The translations under genes and the position numbers were made by a program. A stretch of DNA of 61,860 nt. Origin: Prosthecobacter sp. (GTDB taxonomy: Bacteria > Verrucomicrobiota > Verrucomicrobiia > Verrucomicrobiales > Verrucomicrobiaceae). Location: contig NZ_JAXMIH010000017.1 of assembly GCF_034366625.1 (NCBI RefSeq), positions 1-61,860 of the forward strand. Direction: 5' to 3'. Below, piece after piece: positions 41,955 to 50,515 of the stretch. Position 1 is the first letter of the stretch. Every line of letters begins with the position of its first letter. Below the pieces are notes generated by a model. It was not told the origin of the DNA, did no database searches, and saw nothing but the letters and a program-made list of their open reading frames with translations.

Positions 41955-42269
41955 TTATTCGGACTTCTTCCACGCATGCACCACGTAGGTGGAGGCGGAG
42001 GTGCCGAGAGCGGCGACGGCCTGCTCCTTGGTGAGGCTGGTCGCGGTGGTGATGACGGTGACTTTCTGCGTGCCGGGTTTGTCGCCGGCCACAATCTCTA
42101 CGTTGGAGACGCCTTCGAGCTTCGTGAAGGAGGCGGTGACGTGATCCTTGCAACCAGCGCAAACCATGCCGGTCATTTCAGCGACGTAGGTGGTGACGGG
42201 CTTGTCAGCGGCGAGCACGGGCAGGGCGACGAAGGAAAGGAGAAGGAGGAGGATGGCGGGGCGTGTCAT
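41955..42269 (-). CDS. Secreted heavy-metal-associated (HMA) domain protein
   Basis: The 104-residue product has a signal peptide ending at VLAADK and a single ferredoxin-like HMA domain. Its metal-binding loop GMVCAGCKDHV supplies two cysteines at about residues 36 and 39. Periplasmic HMA proteins of this kind bind copper or mercury. Here the domain lacks a partner ATPase, so the role is unclear and may be scavenging or chaperone. It diverges from the secreted Gly-rich protein gene across 146 nt that should hold both promoters. Confidence 0.83.
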   Translation of the reverse strand: MTRPAILLLLLSFVALPVLAADKPVTTYVAEMTGMVCAGCKDHVTASFTKLEGVSNVEIVAGDKPGTQKVTVITTATSLTKEQAVAALGTSASTYVVHAWKKSE

Positions 42270-42415
42270 GGGGAAGCAGTGGGACAGATAAGCGATGCGT
42301 TTGTTCAGCCAAGCCCAAGTTTACGACGCGATGAGACGTTGAGGACAAAGATATTCACCGTCCGAGTTTTTTTCCTGCTTCTGTCGGCGTTTTGCTGTGT
42401 TTAGTGCTTCCAACC

Positions 42416-43540
42416 ATGAAATCGACCCTCCTCCTGCCCGTGCTGGCCGTGCTGCTGGCCTCTCCCGCCCCCGCCCAAACGCCCGCTGCGGCGGCGGCCG
42501 AAGTCCCCGCTGCTACGGCCGATGCCTCCGCTGTGCCTCAAGTGTTGCTCACGCCGGCCCAGACCGAGCACATCCTGAAGGAACTGGAGAAGGCGCAGGC
42601 GCTAATCGGCCAGGGACGTGGTGCGATTCTTGGCGCGGCCTTGACAAAGTTCCGCGCAGCGATGGCCAGCGAGAGTGATGCTTTGGCGCTCTACTTGGAC
42701 TGCTACAAGCTGGAGAACTTTGATCGCCGGGATTTGAAGCAGACGGAGTTCATGGACTGGCGTGACAAGAACGAGGCCCGGCTGAAGGACGAGGATTTCA
42801 GAAAGGGGCTGCTGCTGCAACTGGAGTACCTGGTGCTGACGATCCAGGCGCAGGGCGTCAATGATCAGAAGAAAATGGCACCGCTGGTGACGGCCTTACA
42901 GGCCTTTCTGGGCAAGGCGATCACCGCCGTGCAAGCCACGATGAAGCACACGGCCTCCGGGGCGGTGGAGGAAAAGGATGCGGGCAAAGGCGGAGCCCGC
43001 CAGGGTGGTGGTCAAGGTGGTGGTCAAGGTGGTGGCCAGGGACGGGGAGGTCCAGGCGGCGGCCCGGCCGTTGGCGGACAGCTCGGGGCGATGCTGCGCC
43101 AGCCGGTCAAAGGAACGGAGTTTACCAAGGCATATCTCCTGGAGGATTATCTGGATCGCAAGGAATGGGAGTACTCGCCGCTGAATGTGGGCGGCATTTA
43201 TTCCACGGTCATTTTCCCTTACTATCTCGCGGAGAAACCGGACGAACTGCCCGCCCAGTGGGATGCCCGCATCAATGCCGAAATGGCGCTGCACAAGGCC
43301 GGGATGAGCCAGACGGAGTTTGATCTGTATTTCAAGGAGGAGGGACCACGGTTGCAATGGGCCAAAGACAACTATCTTGTGGGCAACAACATCACTGCCG
43401 TCAACGCCCTTGCCGACATGCTGAAGACCATTCAGAACAACCCCAACCACTCGGATGCCGCCGGATGGCTGGAGGAGTTCAAAGGGATATTGAAGCAAGT
43501 GGCTCCTGCGGGGACGGTCGAAACGCCCATCGGCAAGTAA
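42416..43540 (+). CDS. Secreted hypothetical protein with Gly-rich linker
   Basis: The 374-residue product begins with a clear signal peptide (MKSTLLLPVLAVLLASPAPA) and an Ala/Pro-rich stretch. A helical domain to about residue 180 follows, then a low-complexity linker of repeated GGGQ units (about 197-225). A second domain contains YLLEDYLDRKEWEYSPLNVG and YFKEEGPRLQWAKDNYLVG. I do not recognise a family. Start choice is set by the signal peptide. The following dgkA start is 21 nt downstream, so they may share a transcript. Confidence 0.65.
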   Translation: MKSTLLLPVLAVLLASPAPAQTPAAAAAEVPAATADASAVPQVLLTPAQTEHILKELEKAQALIGQGRGAILGAALTKFRAAMASESDALALYLDCYKLENFDRRDLKQTEFMDWRDKNEARLKDEDFRKGLLLQLEYLVLTIQAQGVNDQKKMAPLVTALQAFLGKAITAVQATMKHTASGAVEEKDAGKGGARQGGGQGGGQGGGQGRGGPGGGPAVGGQLGAMLRQPVKGTEFTKAYLLEDYLDRKEWEYSPLNVGGIYSTVIFPYYLAEKPDELPAQWDARINAEMALHKAGMSQTEFDLYFKEEGPRLQWAKDNYLVGNNITAVNALADMLKTIQNNPNHSDAAGWLEEFKGILKQVAPAGTVETPIGK

Positions 43541-43561
43541 TTGCCGCCTCTGACGCATCGC

Positions 43562-43930
43562 ATGCTCTCCTGGCTCGTTTCGGTGTTCCGCAGCTTCGGC
43601 CCTGCTCTGGCAGGTTTGTGGTGGGCACTGAAGAGCCAGCGCAATGTCCAGGCTCATGCCATCGCCACAGCGCTGGTGGTGGTGTTTGGCTTGGGGTTGA
43701 AGATCGAGACTTGGGAATGGTGTGCCGTGGCGCTGGCCATGGGCTTGGTGTGGGTGGCGGAACTGCTGAACACGGCGCTCGAAATGCTGGCAGACCGCGT
43801 CACGCTGGAGCGGGAGGAATCCATCCGCCGTGTGAAGGACGCCGCCGCCGCCGCTGTGCTGATGGCGGCGCTGGCGGCTTTGGGGGTAGGCTTGGCCGTT
43901 TTTGCGCCGAAACTGTGGCGGCTGCTTTGA
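43562..43930 (+). CDS. dgkA: Diacylglycerol kinase (DgkA/undecaprenol kinase-type)
   Basis: This is a small trimeric inner-membrane lipid kinase that phosphorylates diacylglycerol or undecaprenol. The 122-residue protein has three membrane helices and the family active-site segments RNVQAHAIATALV, WVAELLNTALEMLADRV with the catalytic Glu, and RVKDAAAAAVLMAAL with the Asp that binds metal. ATG at 43562 was preferred to an upstream TTG. Whether it recycles diacylglycerol or acts on undecaprenol cannot be told. Confidence 0.9.
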   Translation: MLSWLVSVFRSFGPALAGLWWALKSQRNVQAHAIATALVVVFGLGLKIETWEWCAVALAMGLVWVAELLNTALEMLADRVTLEREESIRRVKDAAAAAVLMAALAALGVGLAVFAPKLWRLL

Positions 43931-44020
43931 GAATGTTCCGCCACCGCCTTGACGCAGCGGGGCAGACTTCTATGATGCGCGGCTTTCCCCGCCCCAAAAC
44001 CCTCTTACCGAATCTCCCCG

Positions 44021-44929
44021 ATGGCCATTCTCGTTGAAACTGACACTCGCATTCTTGTTCAAGGCATCACCGGCGATTTCGGTTCGCGTCATGCCAAGGC
44101 TTCCATCGACTACGGCACGCAGCTCGTCGCGGGCGTGACGCCGGGCAAAGGCGGACAGGTGTTTGAACACAGCGGCAAGAAGGTGCCGGTGTTTGACACT
44201 GTGGCCGAAGCTGCCCGTGAAACCGGCGCGACGGTCAGTGTGATCTTTGTGCCGCCGCCGTTCGCTGCGGATGCGATTCTCGAAGGTGTTGATGCTGGAC
44301 TCGCGCTCGTCGTTGCCATCACTGAAGGCATTCCGATCAATGACATGATTCGTGTCAAAGCGGCCATGCAGGGCAGCAAAACCCGTCTCATCGGTCCAAA
44401 CTGCCCCGGTCTGGTGACTCCAGGACGTGGTGACAAATCTCACGGCGGCTGCCGCATCGGCATCGCACCGGGTTACATCCACAAGCGCGGCAATGTCGGT
44501 GTCGTCAGCCGTTCCGGCACGCTCACCTATGAGGCGGTGTGGCAGCTCACGACCCGCGGCTACGGTCAGAGCACTTGCGTCGGCATCGGTGGTGACCCGG
44601 TGAACGGCACCAACCATCTCGACGTGCTCAAGATGTTCAATGACGACCCCGAAACCGAAGCCATCATCATGATCGGCGAAATCGGCGGTACTGCGGAAGT
44701 CGAAGCCGGACTTTGGGCCAAAGACAACTGCAAGAAGCCGATCGCCGCCTTCATCGCGGGTGCCACCGCTCCTCCCGGACGCCGCATGGGCCACGCCGGT
44801 GCGATCATTGGCGGAGCGGATGACACCGCGGCTGCGAAGAAGCGTATTTTGGCAGAATGCGGCATCGCCGTTTCCGATTCGCCCGCCGACATGGCCACCA
44901 CGCTGCTGAAGCGCTGGGGCAAGGCATGA
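44021..44929 (+). CDS. sucD: Succinyl-CoA ligase (ADP-forming) subunit alpha
   Basis: SucD forms with SucC the TCA-cycle enzyme that converts succinyl-CoA to succinate with nucleotide formation. Motifs: [15 protein letters not shown] (CoA-binding), GGVTPGK-like [42 protein letters not shown], and [15 protein letters not shown] containing the phosphorylated His258. Length, 302 residues, is slightly above the usual 290. sucC is not adjacent, which differs from the common sucCD order. A strong terminator follows 31 nt after the stop. Confidence 0.96.
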   Translation: MAILVETDTRILVQGITGDFGSRHAKASIDYGTQLVAGVTPGKGGQVFEHSGKKVPVFDTVAEAARETGATVSVIFVPPPFAADAILEGVDAGLALVVAITEGIPINDMIRVKAAMQGSKTRLIGPNCPGLVTPGRGDKSHGGCRIGIAPGYIHKRGNVGVVSRSGTLTYEAVWQLTTRGYGQSTCVGIGGDPVNGTNHLDVLKMFNDDPETEAIIMIGEIGGTAEVEAGLWAKDNCKKPIAAFIAGATAPPGRRMGHAGAIIGGADDTAAAKKRILAECGIAVSDSPADMATTLLKRWGKA

Positions 44930-44960
44930 TGAGTGCCCAAATACTCTCCCAAACGAAAAA

Positions 44961-44986
44961 GCCGAACCTCGTGGTTCGGCTTTTTT
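44961..44986 (+). terminator. Rho-independent terminator after sucD
   Basis: An 8-bp stem GCCGAACC/GGTTCGGC with a TCGT tetraloop is followed by TTTTTT. A run of A residues precedes it, so it may work in both directions. Confidence 0.92.
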
Positions 44987-45012
44987 GATGCTTGGAAACT
45001 GTTGGGCTGGCT

Positions 45013-45393
45013 TCAGTTCCAGAAATGGAACCACTGATTCAGCCAGCCGACCACGGCCGCAATCGAGCCGATGACCAGCGTGCCTTCCATCAAAAGGCGC
45101 AGGCGTTCGCTGCGGCGGGCGCGACGCTGGGCGATTGGCACGCGGCGATGACGCCGCGCAGGAGAGGAAAGTTCCATCGGCGGCACCATGTTCACGTTGG
45201 CGAGACGGTTCTGATGCTGCAAGCGAGGGGCGGCAGTGATGTAGCACTCCAGACGGTGGATCTCGCTGTTCACTTCGACCGCACGTTTGTCGAGATGCCG
45301 CGATTTGCTGCGCGGGGAAGGTTCCTGCTTCAACTCCTGCGCGGATTTCGGACGGCGGGAGCGTACTTTGCGGTTGCCGGAGAACAGAGCCAT
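45013..45393 (-). CDS. Small basic protein with C-terminal membrane helix
   Basis: The 126-residue product is strongly basic over its first 100 residues (RRPKS, RRHRRVPIAQRRARRSERL) and ends in one membrane helix (LMEGTLVIGSIAAVVGWL). It is therefore probably a tail-anchored cytoplasmic protein. I do not recognise it. It follows the coiled-coil membrane protein gene by 28 nt on the same strand and shares that C-terminal anchor arrangement, suggesting a joint role at the membrane. Confidence 0.6.
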   Translation of the reverse strand: MALFSGNRKVRSRRPKSAQELKQEPSPRSKSRHLDKRAVEVNSEIHRLECYITAAPRLQHQNRLANVNMVPPMELSSPARRHRRVPIAQRRARRSERLRLLMEGTLVIGSIAAVVGWLNQWFHFWN

Positions 45394-45421
45394 ATGCGTG
45401 GGAGGTGAGAGGTGGGCAAAA

Positions 45422-46105
45422 TCAGAACATCAGACGAATCAGAACGATGGCGACGAGCACCGTGCCCATCAGCGGCAACGTGAAGGCGAAACCGCGACGC
45501 AGCCAGGCCAGCAGATCATCGGAATTGCCGGTGAAGGAAGACAGCACCGGCGCATCCGCGTCATCAAGACTGCTTGATCCGCTGGTCACGGCTTCCTGCG
45601 GCCCCATGGCATGCAGGCGGCGGATGCCTTTGGCAAAATCGTTTTCCGCGTCCTCGATGGCTGCCAGGGCATTGTCGAGTTCCTCATTCACCTGCGAGCG
45701 GTGCCACTTCTCAGGCTGCAACGATTTCAAAATCTCCAGGTGGCGGCGAAATTCATCGTGGGTGACCGAGAGTTCTTCGACCCGCTTCTGGGCGTCGTAG
45801 AGCTCACGTTCGACGTGACCGGCGGAGCGTCCGATTTTTTCGAGCAGATCACGCTTTCCGGCGACGAAGCGCTCCTGCTTGATGCGCAGGGCTTCGAGAT
45901 GCTGCTTTTGGCGTTCGATCTCCTCCTGCTGAAGGCGGAGTTGCAGAAGCTGTTCCTGGGCGGCCTTGACCTTGAGATCGACGTTGTCGAGCGAGCCGCC
46001 GGCGGCATGGCCATCCATGAATTCAGGAGCATCTTCGAAGACGAGGAGATTCTCGTTCATGTGGCCGGATGCCGTGGCCGGAACGGGTGCTTTGCGGGTG
46101 ATCAT
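45422..46105 (-). CDS. Coiled-coil protein with C-terminal membrane anchor
   Basis: The 227-residue product has a heptad-rich coiled coil at about residues 45-150 (QEQLLQLRLQQEEIERQKQH and onward), an acidic/Ser linker and a C-terminal membrane helix (FTLPLMGTVLVAIVLIRLMF). Start at 46105 is a choice, since nine further codons upstream are open. No family is recognised. It lies 34 nt after the ABC-2 permease and before another tail-anchored protein. A structural or tethering role at the membrane is only inference. Confidence 0.62.
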   Translation of the reverse strand: MITRKAPVPATASGHMNENLLVFEDAPEFMDGHAAGGSLDNVDLKVKAAQEQLLQLRLQQEEIERQKQHLEALRIKQERFVAGKRDLLEKIGRSAGHVERELYDAQKRVEELSVTHDEFRRHLEILKSLQPEKWHRSQVNEELDNALAAIEDAENDFAKGIRRLHAMGPQEAVTSGSSSLDDADAPVLSSFTGNSDDLLAWLRRGFAFTLPLMGTVLVAIVLIRLMF

Positions 46106-46139
46106 GGGAGTGCTGGAAATTATTTTCAGCACGGAAATA

Positions 46140-47861
46140 CTACAGATGTCTTAAATATTCCAGATTTTTCGTCCGCTTCTTGGCAAAAAAATACGGGAGC
46201 CCTCCAAAAACCACGGTCAGCACAGCCAGTCCACCCAGGGCGACCAGCTCGATCCGCCCGTCATGACCCACCAAGGCTACGGCATCCTGTTTGAGATTCT
46301 GCCAGGACGGAATTACCAGCAAAGCCATCCCACAGACGATGTAAACGAAGCTGGCGATGAGGCAGACCGTACCGCCAAAGCCTGAAACGATGCGTGCCGG
46401 GTTCGATTCGCGGAAGTTCGGCACCAAGGCGCCGAGGGACAGCGCCAGCGAGGTCAGCCCGTAGCTCAGCATCAAAATGGCCGCGCTGAAGAACAGAATG
46501 CGCTTCCACGGCAACGCCAGCGACACTCCCGACACGACCACGAGCGCAATCATGAGGAGCGCCAGCACGCTGGCGCTCAAACGCAGCTTCAAAGCCAGCA
46601 CACGGTGCAGCGGCAGAGGCGAAAGCCCCAGAATCCACAGCCGCTGCCCTTCGAGACTGAATTGCGGGTAGATGAAACGCGTGGTCAGGGTGGACAGCGC
46701 CAGACAGCAGACCAGCAGGTTCAGATGACTCACCACCGTGATCCAGAACGGGCTTTGCAGGTCGTAGCCCAGCTTGCGCAGGTTCATCGAATACATCAAC
46801 AACAGGCCGAAGATGATCGCCGTCTGGCCCCACTGCACCGGTTCGCGCACAAAGGTGCGGACTTCCTTTACCAGCAGGGCAAAGGAGGCACGGTCCAGCG
46901 CCAGCATGCGGCGCAACCATTCGGTGACGCGTCCTGGTCGGGCACGAAACCTTGGATTTTCCGCCGCCTTGTCCGTTCCTGGCGCCGCGCTCATGATGCG
47001 GTTCCAGGCGGGGTAAAAGTGAGCGCCCGCGATGCGGGTGGTGATCACGATGCTCATCAGCGCGTAGGCGAGCAGCACGAGATTGAAAAACACCGTGCGC
47101 TCGACCATGCCGCGTCCGGCGGCCTGGATCGTCTCCGCCACCCAGGAACTCGGCAGCAGCGGGTGCATGCAGATTTCCGTATGCCGCAGGATTTGATTCA
47201 AACTCGCGCTGAGATCGCCCGAGTTCAGCTTGTCGAAACTTGAGTTCCAAACCGGCAGCGTTCGGACCAGCAGCAGCACTGCAACCGCCACCACCGGTTT
47301 CCACATCCAGCGTTTCGACCAGCGCACCAGCGCGATCAGCAGCCAGGTCGAAACATTCGCCGCAATCGTCACCAGCGACAGCAGCGCGGGCACCACGGCG
47401 AGCATGAAGCGCGCATCCGCCTCATAAATGCGCGCCAGCGCCAGCAGGATCGGTGCGCTGAGCACCAGCAGGCCCCAGCTCGCCAGCAGCATGCCTTCCA
47501 GCGTCTTCCACAGCACCAGGCTGCGTGGGGGCAGTGGCAGCGCCACCTGCCATTCCATGTCCTTCCGCCGGAACAGGCCCATGCCCGTGATCGTGGCATT
47601 CGAGATGACCAGCATCACGAAAAAGAAAAAGAACAGCAGAAACACCATCCGCTCTGTCAGCAGCGGCCCGACTAGCGGCAGCTTTGCGACGAACTCCAGC
47701 CCGCGCGCCACCAGAAAATACGCCGCGACTCCATACAGGACGAGAAACGATCCCACCGTCACGCTCAGCAGCCGGTTTTCGCGCAAACCAAAGCGCAGCT
47801 TGTGCAGCAGCATGCGCCAGTGCGCACTCGCAAGCAGGGATGTGGCGCTCGCGACGGTCAT
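46140..47861 (-). CDS. ABC-2-type permease-like multi-pass membrane protein
   Basis: This 573-residue protein has about 12 to 14 hydrophobic segments and resembles the large ABC-2-like permeases (PF16949 type) seen in several phyla. Supporting segments are GMGLFRRKDMEWQVALPLPP near residue 95 and FIYPQFSLEGQRLWILGLSP near 405, which match the cytoplasmic loops of that family. No ATP-binding partner is next to it in this window. The gene begins 6 nt after the beta-helix gene stop, so the two are almost certainly co-transcribed. Confidence 0.75.
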   Translation of the reverse strand: MTVASATSLLASAHWRMLLHKLRFGLRENRLLSVTVGSFLVLYGVAAYFLVARGLEFVAKLPLVGPLLTERMVFLLFFFFFVMLVISNATITGMGLFRRKDMEWQVALPLPPRSLVLWKTLEGMLLASWGLLVLSAPILLALARIYEADARFMLAVVPALLSLVTIAANVSTWLLIALVRWSKRWMWKPVVAVAVLLLVRTLPVWNSSFDKLNSGDLSASLNQILRHTEICMHPLLPSSWVAETIQAAGRGMVERTVFFNLVLLAYALMSIVITTRIAGAHFYPAWNRIMSAAPGTDKAAENPRFRARPGRVTEWLRRMLALDRASFALLVKEVRTFVREPVQWGQTAIIFGLLLMYSMNLRKLGYDLQSPFWITVVSHLNLLVCCLALSTLTTRFIYPQFSLEGQRLWILGLSPLPLHRVLALKLRLSASVLALLMIALVVVSGVSLALPWKRILFFSAAILMLSYGLTSLALSLGALVPNFRESNPARIVSGFGGTVCLIASFVYIVCGMALLVIPSWQNLKQDAVALVGHDGRIELVALGGLAVLTVVFGGLPYFFAKKRTKNLEYLRHL

Positions 47862-47867
47862 CCCGCC

Positions 47868-49241
47868 TCAACGTGCCTCCTGCTTGTTCCCGATGACGTT
47901 CTGTCCGATCACATTCGCCTTGCCGCCTACAAACACGAGTGATGCCTCCTTGCTGCGTTTGTCAGGCTCACGGTCATCGCGGATGATGTTCTCCGAGATC
48001 AGGCTGTTTGTCACTTTTTCCAGACGGATGCCCACGCCATCGCTGTCCAGTACGCTGTTGTGGCTGATTTGCAGTCGGTTGCCGGATTCGATGTCCACCG
48101 CCGCGCGTTTCTTCCACACGCCGGAGATCACGTTGTTGCTGATGATGCTGTCCTCGCAGCGCAGGAAGACGAGTCCGTTCTTTTCCGCATTGTCGTTGCC
48201 GTTCACGAGGTAACGGGGATTGCGGTCAAAGTTGTTGGCGGTCACCACGATGTTGCCGCTGTCCTCCACCAGCAGGTCGTGCTGGAAGCCTTCCCAGAAG
48301 GTGTTGCCCGTGATCACCACGCCGCGTGCATGGCGGATCTCTATATTGACCTGCACGTCGCTGAACACATTCGCGCTGATCGTCACGTTGCCCTCACGCG
48401 TGTGCTCGCGCCCGGCACGGCGCAGCAGGGATTCATCCGTGCCCGCGCCGATGATGCGGATGTTCGCGGAATCCGGTGATTTGTTCGTGTGCTGGATGGT
48501 GCAGCCGGTGACCGCCACCTCGCCGATGGAGCCACCGCGTGAGTCGAGCTCGATGTTTGCGCTTGGCGGGCCGTCCTTCGCGTGGTTGCCCTCGATGTCG
48601 CAGGTGCCGATGTGCAGGTTACGCACGTTCCCGCCGCGCGAAACGACGCCGCCGCCGCCGTTGTAGCTGATGTGGCTGCCCGCGATGTTTGACTGGTGCA
48701 GGTTCACATCATCGTAAAACACACCGACTCCCGTGTTGTGATAGAAATGGCACGCGGAGATCAGCACGTTGCGGTTTCGCTTCGTCAAATGCACCGCATG
48801 CCGGCACTCGCGCACCACCACGCGGCTCAGCGTGATCTGCATCGTGCCCGTGGCCTCGATCCCGTCCGCTTCGGCATGCGCTCCCACGATTTCAACGCCC
48901 TCCACCATCGGCGTACGCTCGTTGGCCCACACTTCCGGCTTGAAGGTGCTCGGTGCAGCCGAGCCTTCATGCGTGCCGATGAAATGCAGCGCCGGCCCGG
49001 CAGCGGTCATCAGCAGTCGCGCCGTGCCATCGCCGCTCAAAGCCGCGAATCCTGTCTTCGTCAGGTCCACGGTCAGTGTTTTTGTGAGCCGGTAAGTGCC
49101 CTTGGCCAGTTTCACACTGCCACCGGTGTCAAAGAGCCGCTGGATCGCCGCCGTGTCGTCGGCCTTGCCATCGCCCACCGGTTCTTGCGCCATCGAGAAA
49201 CCAACCGCCACCAGCAGCAAAAAGAGAGTTTTTGAAATCAT
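47868..49241 (-). CDS. Secreted right-handed parallel beta-helix protein
   Basis: The 457-residue product has a signal peptide (MISKTLFLLLVAVGFSMAQ) and opens with the pectate-lyase-3/phage-tailspike-like entry DGKADDTAAIQRLFDTGGSV. Many short strands follow, with repeated asparagine-rich turns (NVLISACHFYHNTGVGV, GVVITGNTFWEG, ISNNVISGVW) typical of parallel beta helices that bind or cleave polysaccharides. No catalytic residues can be assigned. The ABC-2-like permease gene follows directly, so a role in polysaccharide handling at the envelope is plausible. Confidence 0.8.
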   Translation of the reverse strand: MISKTLFLLLVAVGFSMAQEPVGDGKADDTAAIQRLFDTGGSVKLAKGTYRLTKTLTVDLTKTGFAALSGDGTARLLMTAAGPALHFIGTHEGSAAPSTFKPEVWANERTPMVEGVEIVGAHAEADGIEATGTMQITLSRVVVRECRHAVHLTKRNRNVLISACHFYHNTGVGVFYDDVNLHQSNIAGSHISYNGGGGVVSRGGNVRNLHIGTCDIEGNHAKDGPPSANIELDSRGGSIGEVAVTGCTIQHTNKSPDSANIRIIGAGTDESLLRRAGREHTREGNVTISANVFSDVQVNIEIRHARGVVITGNTFWEGFQHDLLVEDSGNIVVTANNFDRNPRYLVNGNDNAEKNGLVFLRCEDSIISNNVISGVWKKRAAVDIESGNRLQISHNSVLDSDGVGIRLEKVTNSLISENIIRDDREPDKRSKEASLVFVGGKANVIGQNVIGNKQEAR

Positions 49242-49406
49242 TTGTTCAGCCTAGCCGCCATGCTGCATTTTCGTCAATCACATCGTTGAATCCGGAATGA
49301 AAGCCTGCGGAGAAGAGAATCCGTCTCATCTCATGTCACGGTGCAATCACTTGAAACCATCCTCATCCGCGCCACGTATCGAGACGCGCTTTTTACCATC
49401 CATCTC

Positions 49407-50429
49407 ATGCACCACACCACCCGCATCCTCGCCCTCGTCGCCGGATTGAGCACCGCTTCCGCTTTCGCGCAGGCTGATCTCTCCGAGGCCTTCCTCCCGA
49501 TGTTCCAGCCTCTGCCCGCCCAGGTGCTGGCACCTGACAATGAACTCACCGAGGCGAAGATCAACCTCGGACGCCAGCTCTACTTTGAGAACCGCATCTC
49601 CAAGGGCGAGAAGCTCTCCTGCAACTCCTGCCACATGCTCGACAAGTACGGCCAGGACAACCTGCCCTTCTCCCCCGGCCACGAAGGCAAGCTCGGCGGA
49701 CGCAGCTCTCCCTCCACTTACAACGCCGCCATCCACATCGCCCAGTTTTGGGATGGCCGTGAGCCCACCGTCGAAGCGCAGGCCAAAGGCCCTGTGCTCA
49801 ACCCTGTCGAAATGGGCATGCCCAGCGCCGACTTCGTCGTGAAAGTGCTCAAGAGCATGCCCGGCTACGTCGAAGGCTTCAAAGCAGCCTTCCCCGGCGA
49901 GGCGGATCCCATCACGTATGACAACTTCGGCAAGGCCGTCGGCGCGTTCGAGCGCGGACTCCTCACCCCCGGCAAGTGGGATGTTTTCCTCAAGGGCAAC
50001 AAAGACTCGCTCTCCGTCGCGGAAAAGAAAGGTTTCGCCACCTTCGCCAAGACCGGCTGCGTCACCTGCCACAACGGCCCCGGCGTCGGCGGCATGATGT
50101 ATCAGAAGCTCGGTCTCGTGAAGGCCTGGCCTGATCTCAAGGACAATGGCCGTGGCGATGTGACCAAGAATGACGGTGAGAAAGGTTTCTTCAAAGTCCC
50201 CAGTCTGCGCAACATCACCGAGACCGGCCCTTACCTCCATGATGGCTCCGTGAAGGCGCTCGATGAAATGGTCAAGAAGATGGCCGAATACCAGCTCGGC
50301 AAGCAGCTCACCGACGAGGAGACCTCCTCCATCGTCACCTTCCTCAAGTCATTGAAGGGCGACCTTCCCACCGACTACATCAAGGCACCAAAGCTCCCCG
50401 AAAGCACCGCCGACACGCCGAAGGCATGA
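49407..50429 (+). CDS. Di-haem cytochrome c peroxidase (MauG/CcpA family)
   Basis: This periplasmic enzyme reduces hydrogen peroxide using electrons from cytochromes. The 340-residue precursor has a signal peptide ending at AFAQ and two haem sites, CNSCH (Cys72, Cys75, His76) and CVTCH (Cys218, Cys221, His222). Family segments GRSSPSTYNAA, FWDGREPTVEAQAKGPVLNP and FFKVPSLRNITETGPYLHDG are present. The ATG at 49407 was chosen for the signal peptide, as longer upstream coding is unlikely. It is followed by a short palindrome and a strong terminator. Confidence 0.93.
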   Translation: MHHTTRILALVAGLSTASAFAQADLSEAFLPMFQPLPAQVLAPDNELTEAKINLGRQLYFENRISKGEKLSCNSCHMLDKYGQDNLPFSPGHEGKLGGRSSPSTYNAAIHIAQFWDGREPTVEAQAKGPVLNPVEMGMPSADFVVKVLKSMPGYVEGFKAAFPGEADPITYDNFGKAVGAFERGLLTPGKWDVFLKGNKDSLSVAEKKGFATFAKTGCVTCHNGPGVGGMMYQKLGLVKAWPDLKDNGRGDVTKNDGEKGFFKVPSLRNITETGPYLHDGSVKALDEMVKKMAEYQLGKQLTDEETSSIVTFLKSLKGDLPTDYIKAPKLPESTADTPKA

Positions 50430-50434
50430 CGTAG

Positions 50435-50454
50435 CACGGGCTTTCCAGCCCGTG
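50435..50454. repeat. Short palindromic hairpin of CACRGGCT...AGCCYGTG type (copy 2)
   Basis: CACGGGCT and AGCCCGTG form an 8-bp stem with a TTCC loop, 6 nt after the peroxidase stop and before the terminator. It matches the copy at 38085 in stem design, differing by one base pair. Confidence 0.6.
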
Positions 50455-50471
50455 TCCCATCTCCCAATCTC

Positions 50472-50505
50472 ATCAGCCGGGCCGCAACGCCCGGCTGATT
50501 TTTTT
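50472..50505 (+). terminator. Rho-independent terminator after the cytochrome c peroxidase gene
   Basis: An 11-bp stem ATCAGCCGGGC/GCCCGGCTGAT with a CGCAAC loop runs into seven T residues. It may also act on the convergent gene ending at 50516. Confidence 0.92.
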
Positions 50506-50515
50506 CGGCGTTGCA

